From contig JAIBAM010000006.1 of the NCBI GenBank assembly GCA_019695175.1, forward strand, positions 32,699 to 96,698: 64,000 bases of DNA, in the 5' to 3' direction. Origin of the DNA: Bdellovibrionales bacterium (GTDB lineage: Bacteria > Bdellovibrionota > Bdellovibrionia > Bdellovibrionales > UBA1609). Position 1 is the first letter of the stretch, and the number at the start of each line of letters is the position of its first letter. The notes under the pieces are model-generated. The model was not told the origin of the DNA. It did no database searches and worked only from the letters and a program-made list of their open reading frames with translations. Positions 18,194 to 26,865 of the stretch are shown here, piece after piece. The position numbers and the translations under genes were made by a program.

Positions 18194-19141
18194 TCACTTG
18201 GATACATCTTTTTCAAAATGAGTCTCATTTTTGGCCAACTTAATAACTCGATCATTAACTTCCATAATTAGGAGAGTCACATCCCGATGATAGTTTTGAT
18301 TTTGTGTGAATTGTGTGAATTTATTTAAGCGAAAAAGTATATCATTTCTGATTTCATGAACTTGGCATTTGGAGGTTTCTATCAGTACCTGGCACAGTCT
18401 CCCCAAACCAAAACTTTCTCCATCGGAATTTTTACTTTCTAAGATTCCCCGACTGCATAAGATAATCTTATCCTTAGGGTTTAACATTACCACTTCGGCT
18501 TTTGCAGGAGGGACAAAACCTTGTTCTAAAGCCTGGCCTGAAGAGGGCAATACAATAACTTCTCCAGTGGAAGCCATATGGTGAAGAGCTACGACTTGAC
18601 CCTGTTTGCAGTAACTTAACTCGAAGTTTCGGCGATCCATGAAACCATAAAAAAGGTCTGCTTGAGCATTGGCCTCAATTTGAGTTTCCAACTCTTGAGA
18701 TATAAGTTGCACCACAAGATGAGGATCAGACCCTTTTCGTGACTCCATTTGCGAGGTTAGTTTTAACAAGACAGATAAAAATAATGCAGCCATGGAATGA
18801 CCTGAACTGGAGGCCAAAATAAGTCCAAAACGCAAACGATCCTGATGGTTAAAAATGTCAAAGTAATCTCCGCCCATGACGTCACTTGGAATAAACTTAC
18901 TACTAAATTCAAAGCCAGAAATTTGTGGTAATTCTGTAGGAACTAACGACTTCTGAATCGCATGTACTACTTTCAGTTCACTCTTTAATTGTTTTATAAG
19001 TTGGTCCAATCTTGTATTGGCTTGGGAAAGTTCAGCACGATACTTCACCAAATCCTGTTCCCGCTCTTTCAACTCAGATTCAAGGACCAGATTTCTTTTT
19101 TTTAGCTCATCAATGATTTCATTTTCTAATATTTTAGGCAT
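18194..19141 (-). CDS. SpoIIE/RsbU-like PP2C phosphatase, likely catalytically impaired
   Basis: A 315-residue protein with an N-terminal coiled coil (about 10-65) and a SpoIIE-type PP2M domain. GGDYFD (90-95) keeps the first metal-binding motif. The next metal motif, normally DVSGHG, reads SSSGHS (111-116), and the usual TDG reads SRG (230-232). The final RDVTLL is partly conserved. Loss of two metal ligands suggests weak or absent phosphatase activity. AAGGAGG precedes the ATG at 19139-19141. There is no receiver, PAS or HAMP domain. Possible roles are a pseudophosphatase scaffold or partner-switch component next to the PilZ protein. Confidence 0.8.
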   Translation of the reverse strand: MPKILENEIIDELKKRNLVLESELKEREQDLVKYRAELSQANTRLDQLIKQLKSELKVVHAIQKSLVPTELPQISGFEFSSKFIPSDVMGGDYFDIFNHQDRLRFGLILASSSGHSMAALFLSVLLKLTSQMESRKGSDPHLVVQLISQELETQIEANAQADLFYGFMDRRNFELSYCKQGQVVALHHMASTGEVIVLPSSGQALEQGFVPPAKAEVVMLNPKDKIILCSRGILESKNSDGESFGLGRLCQVLIETSKCQVHEIRNDILFRLNKFTQFTQNQNYHRDVTLLIMEVNDRVIKLAKNETHFEKDVSK

Positions 19142-19249
19142 GATCTCAATCCTCCTTGTTACGACTATATATGTCAAGGTGGCCTTTCTATTCATATAAT
19201 TTGAATTGTTGATTGAATGTTTTTTAGGGTTCATTTACTTCATTTATTA

Positions 19250-20140
19250 ATGATACAATTTGAAAATACTCTGACATGGGAAAAGCTCTCCGTAGATTTG
19301 GAAATGTTAGCTGGTGACACAACTAACTTATTACAACTCCTCATCGACCTAAATATTTGGTTAAGACCGGAGTGGTCTTCAAATTGGGTTACCAAATCCA
19401 TCCGTTTTATGATTTATGATCTTCAATCTCAGTGTGAAACCTTAACAGAACAAGATCGATTCCATTTACTCAAGGAAACTTTTTTCCATACAAAAAACTT
19501 TCAGATTCAAGAAAGCTACAATGAGGAGTGGCCCGAACAAAGTCTCCTCATTTGTCCTGTATTTGAAGCTAAATCAGGTCACCCCATTCTTATTTCACTG
19601 CTTTATCAACATTTAGCTTCATGTTTGAATCTTAATATTCATCGGGTTCAACTTAAAAACCAGCATCTTTTAAAGTGGATTTCAAATGAGAAAGTAAGTT
19701 ACTCAGATTTAACTACAAAAGGAAAAACACTGAATGAAGAAGAGCTTTTGGAAAGAATAAGTAAATCTAGTTTAGGTCACAAGAAGTTCGATAGCTTTCA
19801 TATCGCTCCCATCCGAAAATCATTTATTGTCTACGTTGAAGCTTTAATGAAAGTGTACGAAAACCAACCCCAACTCCATTTTAAACTATTATCAATCTAC
19901 AACATATTACTTAAGGTAGACCCGCAAAACTCCTACGTTCTGAGTAAGAGAGCTCAACTTTGCCTAAGGCTTGGTAATGAAAAGGCTGCTTACTATGATT
20001 TGAAAAGATATTTTTCCTTTGTTGATCCGACAAACACCTCAACAGAACTTATTGAAATTTTTAACCAACTCTCTTACCGCATTAAAGGGGAACAAAGTCA
20101 TCTTATTCCCTCACCTGAAGCAAAATATTCTGAGCACTAA
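19250..20140 (+). CDS. SirB1-like transglutaminase-fold protein with C-terminal TPR
   Basis: The N-terminal two-thirds resemble the SirB1 N-terminal domain, a transglutaminase-like fold. The segment KSGHPILISLLYQHLASCL matches the family pattern RxGNPISLxxxY, and LKNQHLLKW takes the place of PGHFLVR. The last 80 residues form two TPR-like helical pairs. Catalytic cysteine and histidine are not convincingly conserved. Start is uncertain: ATG 19250 or ATG 19217, neither with a Shine-Dalgarno. It diverges from the SpoIIE-like gene. Function of the family is poorly known. Confidence 0.7.
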   Translation: MIQFENTLTWEKLSVDLEMLAGDTTNLLQLLIDLNIWLRPEWSSNWVTKSIRFMIYDLQSQCETLTEQDRFHLLKETFFHTKNFQIQESYNEEWPEQSLLICPVFEAKSGHPILISLLYQHLASCLNLNIHRVQLKNQHLLKWISNEKVSYSDLTTKGKTLNEEELLERISKSSLGHKKFDSFHIAPIRKSFIVYVEALMKVYENQPQLHFKLLSIYNILLKVDPQNSYVLSKRAQLCLRLGNEKAAYYDLKRYFSFVDPTNTSTELIEIFNQLSYRIKGEQSHLIPSPEAKYSEH

Positions 20141-20171
20141 ATCTGGTAGAAGTTGCTCAAGAAAAAAATAT

Positions 20172-20948
20172 TTATTTTTCCAACCAAACATCGTAGCGTA
20201 CAGATTTTCCCCTATACACAATATGTGGGGAAATCTCTGTGAGATTATCCGATACCGTGTGAAGAGGTCGTTTTAAAATAATTCTTTTATGCCCTCCTAA
20301 AAAAGCTGAGTCTAACAACAATTTCGGAGCCGCAATTAAGTCCTCCTCTTTTTCACACTGAACTTGCCATTTCTTCAACAATTGCATTTCTCCACCTGAA
20401 AGAGCCGATTTATTTTTTTCGGGGAACATGGGATCCAAAAAAATAGCTTGATTCCGGTCTGGTTTAATCTGTGGTAAAAGAGAAATCGCATCTCCATAAA
20501 TTAAATGAAGCCTAGGGGAAACTTTTTCTTTCCATAGAATATTTTGTTTTGCTCTTTCTTGAGCCTCAAAGAGCAAACAATAAAGAATTTTATTTTTTTC
20601 AATAGCTTCAACGGAACATCCCAAACGTAACAGTCGGGCTGTGTCTTGACCCAAGCCAGCCGTGGCATCAATCACTTTTCGAATCCCTTTACGATATCCC
20701 ATGGCTTTAGCAAATAAATCATTCTTTCCTAGGGGCGCTCTTTTCCAAGGAAGTAAAAAATCACCATATAACGGGTGCAACTTTAGTTCTCTATTATGAA
20801 ACTGTAATTTTTGACCCGTCCAACACAGTTCCCAAGCGGGGCTTGGACGGTTTTGGATCGGGATATCAAACCGTTCTATCAATTCCTCCAAGTAAATTGG
20901 AATTGGCAACAAACTTTCATTAAAAAAGACCATCTTGTCCATTACCAT
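20172..20948 (-). CDS. rsmJ: 16S rRNA (guanine1516-N2)-methyltransferase RsmJ
   Basis: A 258-residue class I SAM-dependent methyltransferase. The SAM-binding motif is VIDATAGLGQDTARL, with the acidic strand-2 end in VEAIEKNK and the catalytic motif FLDPMFPEKNKSA near residue 165, which corresponds to the RsmJ signature DPMFP. RsmJ methylates G1516 of 16S rRNA. It is convergent with the SirB1-like gene, 31 bases apart. The DPMFP motif makes the identification fairly specific. Confidence 0.85.
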   Translation of the reverse strand: MVMDKMVFFNESLLPIPIYLEELIERFDIPIQNRPSPAWELCWTGQKLQFHNRELKLHPLYGDFLLPWKRAPLGKNDLFAKAMGYRKGIRKVIDATAGLGQDTARLLRLGCSVEAIEKNKILYCLLFEAQERAKQNILWKEKVSPRLHLIYGDAISLLPQIKPDRNQAIFLDPMFPEKNKSALSGGEMQLLKKWQVQCEKEEDLIAAPKLLLDSAFLGGHKRIILKRPLHTVSDNLTEISPHIVYRGKSVRYDVWLEK

Positions 20949-20997
20949 ACCGCTGACTTTAAATTATTTCCGTCAAATTTAAAATAAAACCCAAATT

Positions 20998-22092
20998 TTA
21001 AAACAAATAATAAATATTTATCACCATATTAAGAAAGAGAATCCCCTCATATAAGATCGCCTTTTTTCCAATCCCAATCAAACACGAAGAAAGTGGGGAA
21101 CGACTTTTTTTTAAAGTAAGTTGCAGTGGCAATTGCATCATGACTAAAAATAAAATAGAACCAACGAGCGATAATTTATTGGCACCAAACATGAGTAGAA
21201 CCAAACCCCACACCACCGGCAGTGAGTACAACTCCACTCCAATATAGAACTTAGCCCGATCAAAACCGAGGCGACTGACTAAAGATCCTGTTTTTAGATT
21301 CCTCTCCGCAAATAAGGACTCGAGTTGCCGCAATTGAAAAACAATACTAACCATTAAACCCAAAGGAAGCCCAAGTAAGAAAAAATGGCGCATAAGATGA
21401 GGCGATAAAATAAGAGCGACAACCCAACTCTGCAATGGTCCCATACAAAGGCCAATCACCAAATCACCCAATCCTAAATATCTTAAATTTTTCCCTCGCC
21501 AACTAAATCCAATAACAACTACTAGAATAAATAAAAATAATGGAATTAAAATCATGGGCCTAAAAAAAGCTAAATACACTCCACACAATAAACTCAGAAA
21601 AATTCCTACATAAGACAGAAGCAATACTTGAGTTGCCTTTAACCAACCCTTTTGAATAACCTGACTTCCTTTGCGGAACTGAATTCGATCGAGCCCCTGC
21701 ATATGATCAAAGTAATCATTGAGTCCAAAGGAGGCCATATGCAGTCCAACCAGAGCCGCAAAAATCAGTGCCGTAGGCCAAAATGCAAAATTATATCCCC
21801 AAAACTTAAGAGCAACCAGGGACAACAAAAATGGACCACACGTCATAGGCAAAAAGCCCAAGCGAAAAGCTTGAGCCAATCTGGAGAGCAGAGGTGGTTT
21901 GGCTATTTCCCCTTCAGGATAAAGTGCAAAGGTAATGCGTTCTTGATCCGTTTGTATATTCAAAGAGTCCACAGTCCGAATCGAAAATCCAGAAGGACCC
22001 AGACCTCTTAGGTAACGATCACAAAGTGGGTCCTTACGCGGCAGAGTGAGCAATTGAGGGGCTATTTTTTTTTTATAATTTTCTAATTCCAT
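20998..22092 (-). CDS. UbiA-superfamily prenyltransferase with N-terminal extension
   Basis: A 364-residue integral membrane protein. After an unusual soluble N-terminal region of about 85 residues come eight or nine membrane segments of the UbiA fold. The prenyl-diphosphate-binding motif NDYFDHMQGLD is intact near residue 128, and a MenA-like GLGDLV segment is also present. It lies next to a polyprenyl diphosphate synthase gene, in the same direction, with menB-menA-menC-menE further along. A second, canonical MenA is at 25997-26860, so this one may act on a different aromatic substrate. The soluble extension is not one I recognise. Confidence 0.8.
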   Translation of the reverse strand: MELENYKKKIAPQLLTLPRKDPLCDRYLRGLGPSGFSIRTVDSLNIQTDQERITFALYPEGEIAKPPLLSRLAQAFRLGFLPMTCGPFLLSLVALKFWGYNFAFWPTALIFAALVGLHMASFGLNDYFDHMQGLDRIQFRKGSQVIQKGWLKATQVLLLSYVGIFLSLLCGVYLAFFRPMILIPLFLFILVVVIGFSWRGKNLRYLGLGDLVIGLCMGPLQSWVVALILSPHLMRHFFLLGLPLGLMVSIVFQLRQLESLFAERNLKTGSLVSRLGFDRAKFYIGVELYSLPVVWGLVLLMFGANKLSLVGSILFLVMMQLPLQLTLKKSRSPLSSCLIGIGKKAILYEGILFLNMVINIYYLF

Positions 22093-22155
22093 TTTTTAAT
22101 GCAAAAGCAAACTTCCACACCTTAGATAAACTATTTAAGATCTGAAAATAAACTT

Positions 22156-23091
22156 CTAAACGCTTCTCCAATACAGTGGTTTTGGCAGTTGACAAAGATC
22201 TTTAATTAATTTTTTTTGGTCCCCAACCAAAAGTTCATTCAAGGAATTGGCATAGTGAAAATAAAGTTCAATAATTTTCCGATTCATTTCGTCAAAGGAT
22301 TCCACCGCTTGATTAAAACGCTCACGACCCAAAAAGTCCCAAACCTGTTCAATGGTTTTGCAGTCCTTTATTTTTTGACGTTCTTTATCGACTAAATGTT
22401 GAGTTAAAAAGACCCCAAATGAATTTAAGTAACCCGATTTCAGATCTCCTAAAACTGCTTTTTTTTCTGTATTCCTCACGTCAAAATCAAGGAGATCATC
22501 GCTCCTTTGAAACAAAATCCCTAAAATTCCACCCAACTCTTCCAGGGTTTGATGAACCTGTTGCCTGGAATCCTCCGCACAAATAAAAGGGGCTCGCAAA
22601 CACCACTTAAACAAAGACGCAGTTTTTAAATTATGGACCTGATCTAATTCACCCAAACCAATTTCCACATCACCCACTAGGGAATCCTGTATCCACTCAC
22701 CTTCCAATAAGTCGGAGATAATCTCACTGGTATATTGTATCAGGGAAAGGTTTCCGTATCTGGATAGATTAACCATAACTCGAGCTAACAAATAATCACC
22801 GGCTAATACGGCATATTCAGGGGAATATTTAAGCCAAGCCGCGGGTTTGTCCCTGCGCAGAGAGGAACGATCCACTAAATCATCATGAAGCAAGGATGCA
22901 TTATGAATAAACTCAATTGTTTGACTTAATAAATGAATTTGCTTCAAATTTAAACTCAGAGGTTCGGCAACGATTTGAATTAACTTAGAGCGAAAGCCTT
23001 TCCCAGATGAAAAAAGATCATCATAAAGTTGATTTAATTTTGGAAGATAGGAAGGGAAGTCCTTCTCACTAAATATTTTTAAGTTTTTCAA
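22156..23091 (-). CDS. Polyprenyl diphosphate synthase (long chain)
   Basis: A 311-residue trans-isoprenyl diphosphate synthase. The first aspartate-rich motif is LLHDDLVD near residue 72, followed by the RRDKPA segment. The second is RSDDLLDF near residue 195. It makes the isoprenoid chain that MenA attaches to the naphthoquinone ring, and perhaps the chain used by the neighbouring prenyltransferase. The chain length cannot be read with confidence from the sequence. Similar enzymes are IspB and HepT. Confidence 0.88.
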   Translation of the reverse strand: MKNLKIFSEKDFPSYLPKLNQLYDDLFSSGKGFRSKLIQIVAEPLSLNLKQIHLLSQTIEFIHNASLLHDDLVDRSSLRRDKPAAWLKYSPEYAVLAGDYLLARVMVNLSRYGNLSLIQYTSEIISDLLEGEWIQDSLVGDVEIGLGELDQVHNLKTASLFKWCLRAPFICAEDSRQQVHQTLEELGGILGILFQRSDDLLDFDVRNTEKKAVLGDLKSGYLNSFGVFLTQHLVDKERQKIKDCKTIEQVWDFLGRERFNQAVESFDEMNRKIIELYFHYANSLNELLVGDQKKLIKDLCQLPKPLYWRSV

Positions 23092-23285
23092 AAAATCAGC
23101 TCCTGAGGCCCTGGTCCAATGAATTTAGCACAAAATTTTTCACTTCAAAATAGACCCTAATTTCAACAAACCCCTATCACTAATTTAATAAAATGGGAAT
23201 GTTGTTTGAATTAGGATTTAAAAAGAGACAATATAGGAGTATTCATTTGAATACACCCTTTCTTTTTTAATGGATCATCCTAAAG

Positions 23286-23501
23286 ATGGAATCAAAAATT
23301 GATGAAAATGAGAAGGAATTTTTACATCAACTCTCTTCGCCGATTATGGTAGGTCAAGGCTGGCTGGAACGCTTGAAACTACGTCATCCAGAGATCATCA
23401 ACTGCCAGGAGTTTCTCCATTTGGAAAAACAATTGGAAAAAATAAAACAGTTAGTTATCAATCGACGTCAAATTCTTCACGAAAACAAAGGGGGAAATTA
23501 A
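23286..23501 (+). CDS. Small helical protein
   Basis: A 71-residue, all-helical, charged protein without membrane segments. The start FLHQLSSPIMVGQGWLERL resembles the first helix of a histidine-kinase dimerisation domain, with histidine and proline in plausible places, but there is no ATPase domain. It ends one base before the thioesterase gene, whose ribosome binding site lies within its last codons. Function unknown; a protein-contact helix pair is the most that can be said. Confidence 0.6.
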   Translation: MESKIDENEKEFLHQLSSPIMVGQGWLERLKLRHPEIINCQEFLHLEKQLEKIKQLVINRRQILHENKGGN

Positions 23502-23502
23502 T

Positions 23503-23916
23503 ATGGCTCCGTCACAAGTTGAATTAATGGTTTACTTTGATGATGCTGATCCAGCTGGAATTGTTTTTTTTGCCAATTACCTCAGACTGAGTGAGCGCGC
23601 CCTTGAGACTATTCTTATTAACGAAGGAATCCCCTGGACCGATTGGTTTGATCATCCAGAATGGGGAGCACCGCTTCGCCATGTGGAAGCGGAGTATATG
23701 AACCCCCTCCGACCCGGCCAAAAGTGTGTGATCCAGCAAGGAGTGCTCCGACTGGGGGATTCCTCAGTGGCCCTCCAGAGTGAGATCTATTCCCATGAGA
23801 ATCAACTCTGTGCACGAGTCGTTACAACCCATGTTTTTGTGGATAAGGTTAAGCTCAAAAAAAGACCTATCCCTGACCATTTAAGAAACTTCCTCAAGGC
23901 CAAGTTGCTGTCTTAA
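23503..23916 (+). CDS. menI: 4HBT hotdog thioesterase, candidate DHNA-CoA hydrolase
   Basis: A 137-residue hotdog-fold acyl-CoA thioesterase. The family motif is FDDADPAGIVFFANYLRLSE near residue 10, with catalytic acid candidates in DPAG and in LRLSE. GGGGG precedes the ATG. Its 3' end overlaps menE on the other strand by 36 bases. Position beside menE-menC-menA-menB suggests that it releases 1,4-dihydroxy-2-naphthoate from the MenB product. That assignment rests on context; YbgC-type thioesterases with other substrates look alike. Confidence 0.75.
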   Translation: MAPSQVELMVYFDDADPAGIVFFANYLRLSERALETILINEGIPWTDWFDHPEWGAPLRHVEAEYMNPLRPGQKCVIQQGVLRLGDSSVALQSEIYSHENQLCARVVTTHVFVDKVKLKKRPIPDHLRNFLKAKLLS

Positions 23917-25095
23917 TTGCTTTTGGTTGGTTTTACCCAAATCTGTTCGAGGGAAGTTCTCTACAAAAAAAATATCTTGAATTCTTTCATAGGGAAGAAC
24001 TTGATGATTAAACTGCGCCTTTAATCCCTCGGCTAGTTCACCCTCATGATTTTTATTCCCGATCACGACGAGGGAAATTTTATTCTCTTTTCGCAAATCT
24101 GAACTAAAAATAAGTTCCACTTTATCCAACCAACCCAGAGGGATGGCCAACTGCTGAACCAAATTTAAAAGTGGTTGTAAAAGTACCAACTCACCCATGA
24201 TTTTTACTTGCTGTTGAATGCGACCCAGGGGAATAAGAAAATGACATCCTTGGGACTGCACAACTTGAGCACAATCTTCACTTAAATACCAACCGTTAAC
24301 TTTAGGGTCACATACATCCCACTTTTCGTTTTGGTAAACGGCCAGGCAGGTTAATAAAGCGGGCGATCGAATCCATAGCTGTTGTTTTTCCCCCTGAGTC
24401 CGAACTTCCATATGACTTAATAATTGAAGCGGCGGCAAATAAATGGGCATGGAGGAAGTTGATTTAGTGAGGTTCGATTCTTTACTATCTACTTCCGAAA
24501 GACTATTTATGTTGGCTGTAGCCACTTGAGAAGAACATTCTGTCATTCCAAAAGACGGCAACAAAGGCCATCCTAAAAGCCGCGCTTGTCGGTACAAATG
24601 AGACGATAAACTCCCGCCCCCAACAATAATGGCCCTTACAGACGTTGGCGCCTTGATTTGTGCATTCACCAAATCAAAGATTTGGGTAGGTACTAGAGCG
24701 GTCAGACTGATTTGGTGGACCCTCAGCTGTTCCACAAACTGAAACACAGACCATTTACACCAAGAAAAATCTATAACTTTTGTTTGGCTTATAAAACCTC
24801 TTACATGAACTCCAACTCCACCCACGTGGTGAAGAGGTAAAACATTGAGCCATCGATCGGTGGAATTCACTTGCAGATGCTGGTTCACTGCTTCGGCCGA
24901 TTGAATCAAGCTCTCACAACTCAAACCAATCCATTTTCGATGTTGTGTCGTACCTGAGGTGGAAAACCAAATAAGAGAATCTTTTAACTGAACCAAGTTC
25001 ATTTCTGCAACACTCAACTTTACGAGTGGACTGTGGGCTATAAAACTTTGGTTCATTTTAAAATTTAAAAATTTTCTTAATTGAGCCTCTTCCAT
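23881..25095 (-). CDS. menE: o-Succinylbenzoate-CoA ligase
   Basis: An ANL-superfamily adenylating enzyme that activates o-succinylbenzoate with CoA for ring closure by MenB. The phosphate loop is STSGTTQHRKW near residue 46, the core motif is SFGMTECSSQ near residue 180, and the C-terminal catalytic lysine lies in RTDLGKTNQKQL. At 404 residues it is short for the family, mainly at the N-terminus, as is usual for MenE. It starts 19 bases inside menC, so the two are co-translated, and its end overlaps the thioesterase gene on the other strand. Confidence 0.88.
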   Translation of the reverse strand: MEEAQLRKFLNFKMNQSFIAHSPLVKLSVAEMNLVQLKDSLIWFSTSGTTQHRKWIGLSCESLIQSAEAVNQHLQVNSTDRWLNVLPLHHVGGVGVHVRGFISQTKVIDFSWCKWSVFQFVEQLRVHQISLTALVPTQIFDLVNAQIKAPTSVRAIIVGGGSLSSHLYRQARLLGWPLLPSFGMTECSSQVATANINSLSEVDSKESNLTKSTSSMPIYLPPLQLLSHMEVRTQGEKQQLWIRSPALLTCLAVYQNEKWDVCDPKVNGWYLSEDCAQVVQSQGCHFLIPLGRIQQQVKIMGELVLLQPLLNLVQQLAIPLGWLDKVELIFSSDLRKENKISLVVIGNKNHEGELAEGLKAQFNHQVLPYERIQDIFFVENFPRTDLGKTNQKQLRQQLGLEEVS

Positions 25096-26000
25096 ACCAA
25101 TGTCCTTAAATACTCATCCCCACCAAAACCCAATCCACGGGGAGCTAAAGTCACAGGTCCAAAATATTTTAAAAAACCAGGCCAAATATCTTCATCATAA
25201 AACTCCAACCCTTGCAATCCACAAACCTGTTCACAGCCTGCCAATGTTGCTAAGGCCAAAGCCTGACTGTGCCCCAACGGATGTCCTAAATTATTTGTAA
25301 GAATATCCCCTGAATTCAACACCTTTGGTATAACCTCAATTTCTGGTTTATAGACCTTGAGATTTTCTTTTGTATTAAGAGACCAATGTTTCAGTCGATC
25401 CATTAAAATCTTTGGTAAAAAGTGTGATTTTATTTTTTTGCCATCGCATCTCACGTCTTCAACAAAATCCAACCGCGATGCTAACCAGGAACTATTGATC
25501 TCAAACCATGAAGAAAATTCAGTTAAGGAGATCTTTCCATTAAAATCCAACCGCCACATCAATGAAGAAAAATCCATAATACTTTTTTTTAAAAGTCGAG
25601 TTTCTTCTGGAAGATTTCTTCCCATTTTCATTTTTACTTTTTGATACCCTTTCTCCACCGCCTGAGCCAACCAACGTGGAACATTTCTTTTGGAGTCAGA
25701 GGAATTCATATCAAAGTTAGGCAACAGAAAATGACTTAAAGGAAGCTGACGCTTGCAAAAAGGTGTACCTCCCCGAGCTCTCCAATCGGCATCTTGATGA
25801 GCCAACCAAAGTGTACGATTCCAAAAAACGCCTCCCTTACGAAAACACTCCTTAAGCGTCGGATCACCCAATTCTGGCCAAGGATGAAGATCTGAGTGCC
25901 CCACCTTTCCATCCATAAACTCCACCTTTAACAGAGCTCCTTCATGGGATTTTCCATGCCAAGAACTGCTCAAAGTATAAGGGCTCCAATAAATTTTCAA
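25077..26000 (-). CDS. menC: o-Succinylbenzoate synthase
   Basis: An enolase-superfamily enzyme that dehydrates SHCHC to o-succinylbenzoate. The catalytic lysine motif is KVKMKMG near residue 113, the first metal aspartate is in RLDFNGK, the second acidic ligand is in DFVEDV, and the opposing lysine is in VYKPEI. At 307 residues it fits MenC of proteobacteria. It overlaps menA upstream by four bases and menE downstream by 19, in the order menB-menA-menC-menE. Confidence 0.85.
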   Translation of the reverse strand: MKIYWSPYTLSSSWHGKSHEGALLKVEFMDGKVGHSDLHPWPELGDPTLKECFRKGGVFWNRTLWLAHQDADWRARGGTPFCKRQLPLSHFLLPNFDMNSSDSKRNVPRWLAQAVEKGYQKVKMKMGRNLPEETRLLKKSIMDFSSLMWRLDFNGKISLTEFSSWFEINSSWLASRLDFVEDVRCDGKKIKSHFLPKILMDRLKHWSLNTKENLKVYKPEIEVIPKVLNSGDILTNNLGHPLGHSQALALATLAGCEQVCGLQGLEFYDEDIWPGFLKYFGPVTLAPRGLGFGGDEYLRTLVWKRLN

Positions 26001-26860
26001 AATAAAAGGCCTAAGGAAAGCGCCAGACCAAATCCTATAAGAACCAGGGAAGAAAGAGCTAAATATCGATTAAAAATTTTCCCTGGAAGTTGACGATGAA
26101 TTCCCAGCATTACCTTCCATGCCACAGGAAAAGTTAAAAGCGGCAAAACGGCAGCCAACCAAAATCCTTTCCATAACCACCATCCCCCCAAAAAATAAGT
26201 TCCCACAAAAAGAACTGTGACTTCCCAACGCGAGAACACAGGCCCCCAACGCACAGATAAAGTTTTTTTATTTACTTTTATGTCCTGCTCCCAGTCACGA
26301 AAGTTATTAATAGCAATTAATACTGTTGATAGCATACCAATTTGCAGTCCCGCCACCAAAGCATCCGGGTGAAATTCCCCTGTATGTAAATAATAAACCC
26401 CTCCCACCGCCACCAAGCCAAAAAAAAGCAAAACAAAAAAATCACCCAAACCTTCATAGGCTAACGGAAAAGGTCCTCCCGTATAAGCATAGCCCAAAAC
26501 CAAAGAAAGAACTCCAATTATGATAATGGGGATTCCCCCCTTAAAAATCAGTGGCAAACCAAAAGCTGCTGCTGCAAACAAACAAAGTACCGCTCCTAAA
26601 AATACTTTTTGTTTATTTATCAAGCCCGATTGGGTAACCCTTAGGGGTCCTAAACGCTCTGAGGTGTCAGCACCCTTGTTAAAGTCAATAACATCATTAA
26701 ATAAGTTTGTAGCTATTTGAATAAATAACGTACTCATCAAAGCAAAAAAGAAAATCCAAACTTCAAAATGAACCCGACTGGCCAAAGCCGAAGCCACAAC
26801 GATCGGAACCACAGCCGCCGATAAAGTTTTAGGACGAACCGCTAAAATCCATGAATTCAT
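25997..26860 (-). CDS. menA: 1,4-Dihydroxy-2-naphthoate polyprenyltransferase
   Basis: A 287-residue membrane enzyme that joins the polyprenyl chain to DHNA and releases carbon dioxide. It opens with WILAVRPKTLSAAVVPIVV, the classic MenA start. The substrate-binding motif NDVIDFNKGAD lies near residue 55 and the second motif region INNFRDWEQD near 184. About eight membrane segments are visible. It is five bases downstream of menB and overlaps menC. Confidence 0.93.
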   Translation of the reverse strand: MNSWILAVRPKTLSAAVVPIVVASALASRVHFEVWIFFFALMSTLFIQIATNLFNDVIDFNKGADTSERLGPLRVTQSGLINKQKVFLGAVLCLFAAAAFGLPLIFKGGIPIIIIGVLSLVLGYAYTGGPFPLAYEGLGDFFVLLFFGLVAVGGVYYLHTGEFHPDALVAGLQIGMLSTVLIAINNFRDWEQDIKVNKKTLSVRWGPVFSRWEVTVLFVGTYFLGGWWLWKGFWLAAVLPLLTFPVAWKVMLGIHRQLPGKIFNRYLALSSLVLIGFGLALSLGLLF

Positions 26861-26865
26861 ATCTT

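Noticed and set aside
18194..20140. Partner-switching sigma factor regulon beside the SpoIIE-like gene
   Set aside because: No STAS, anti-sigma kinase or sigma factor gene is adjacent.
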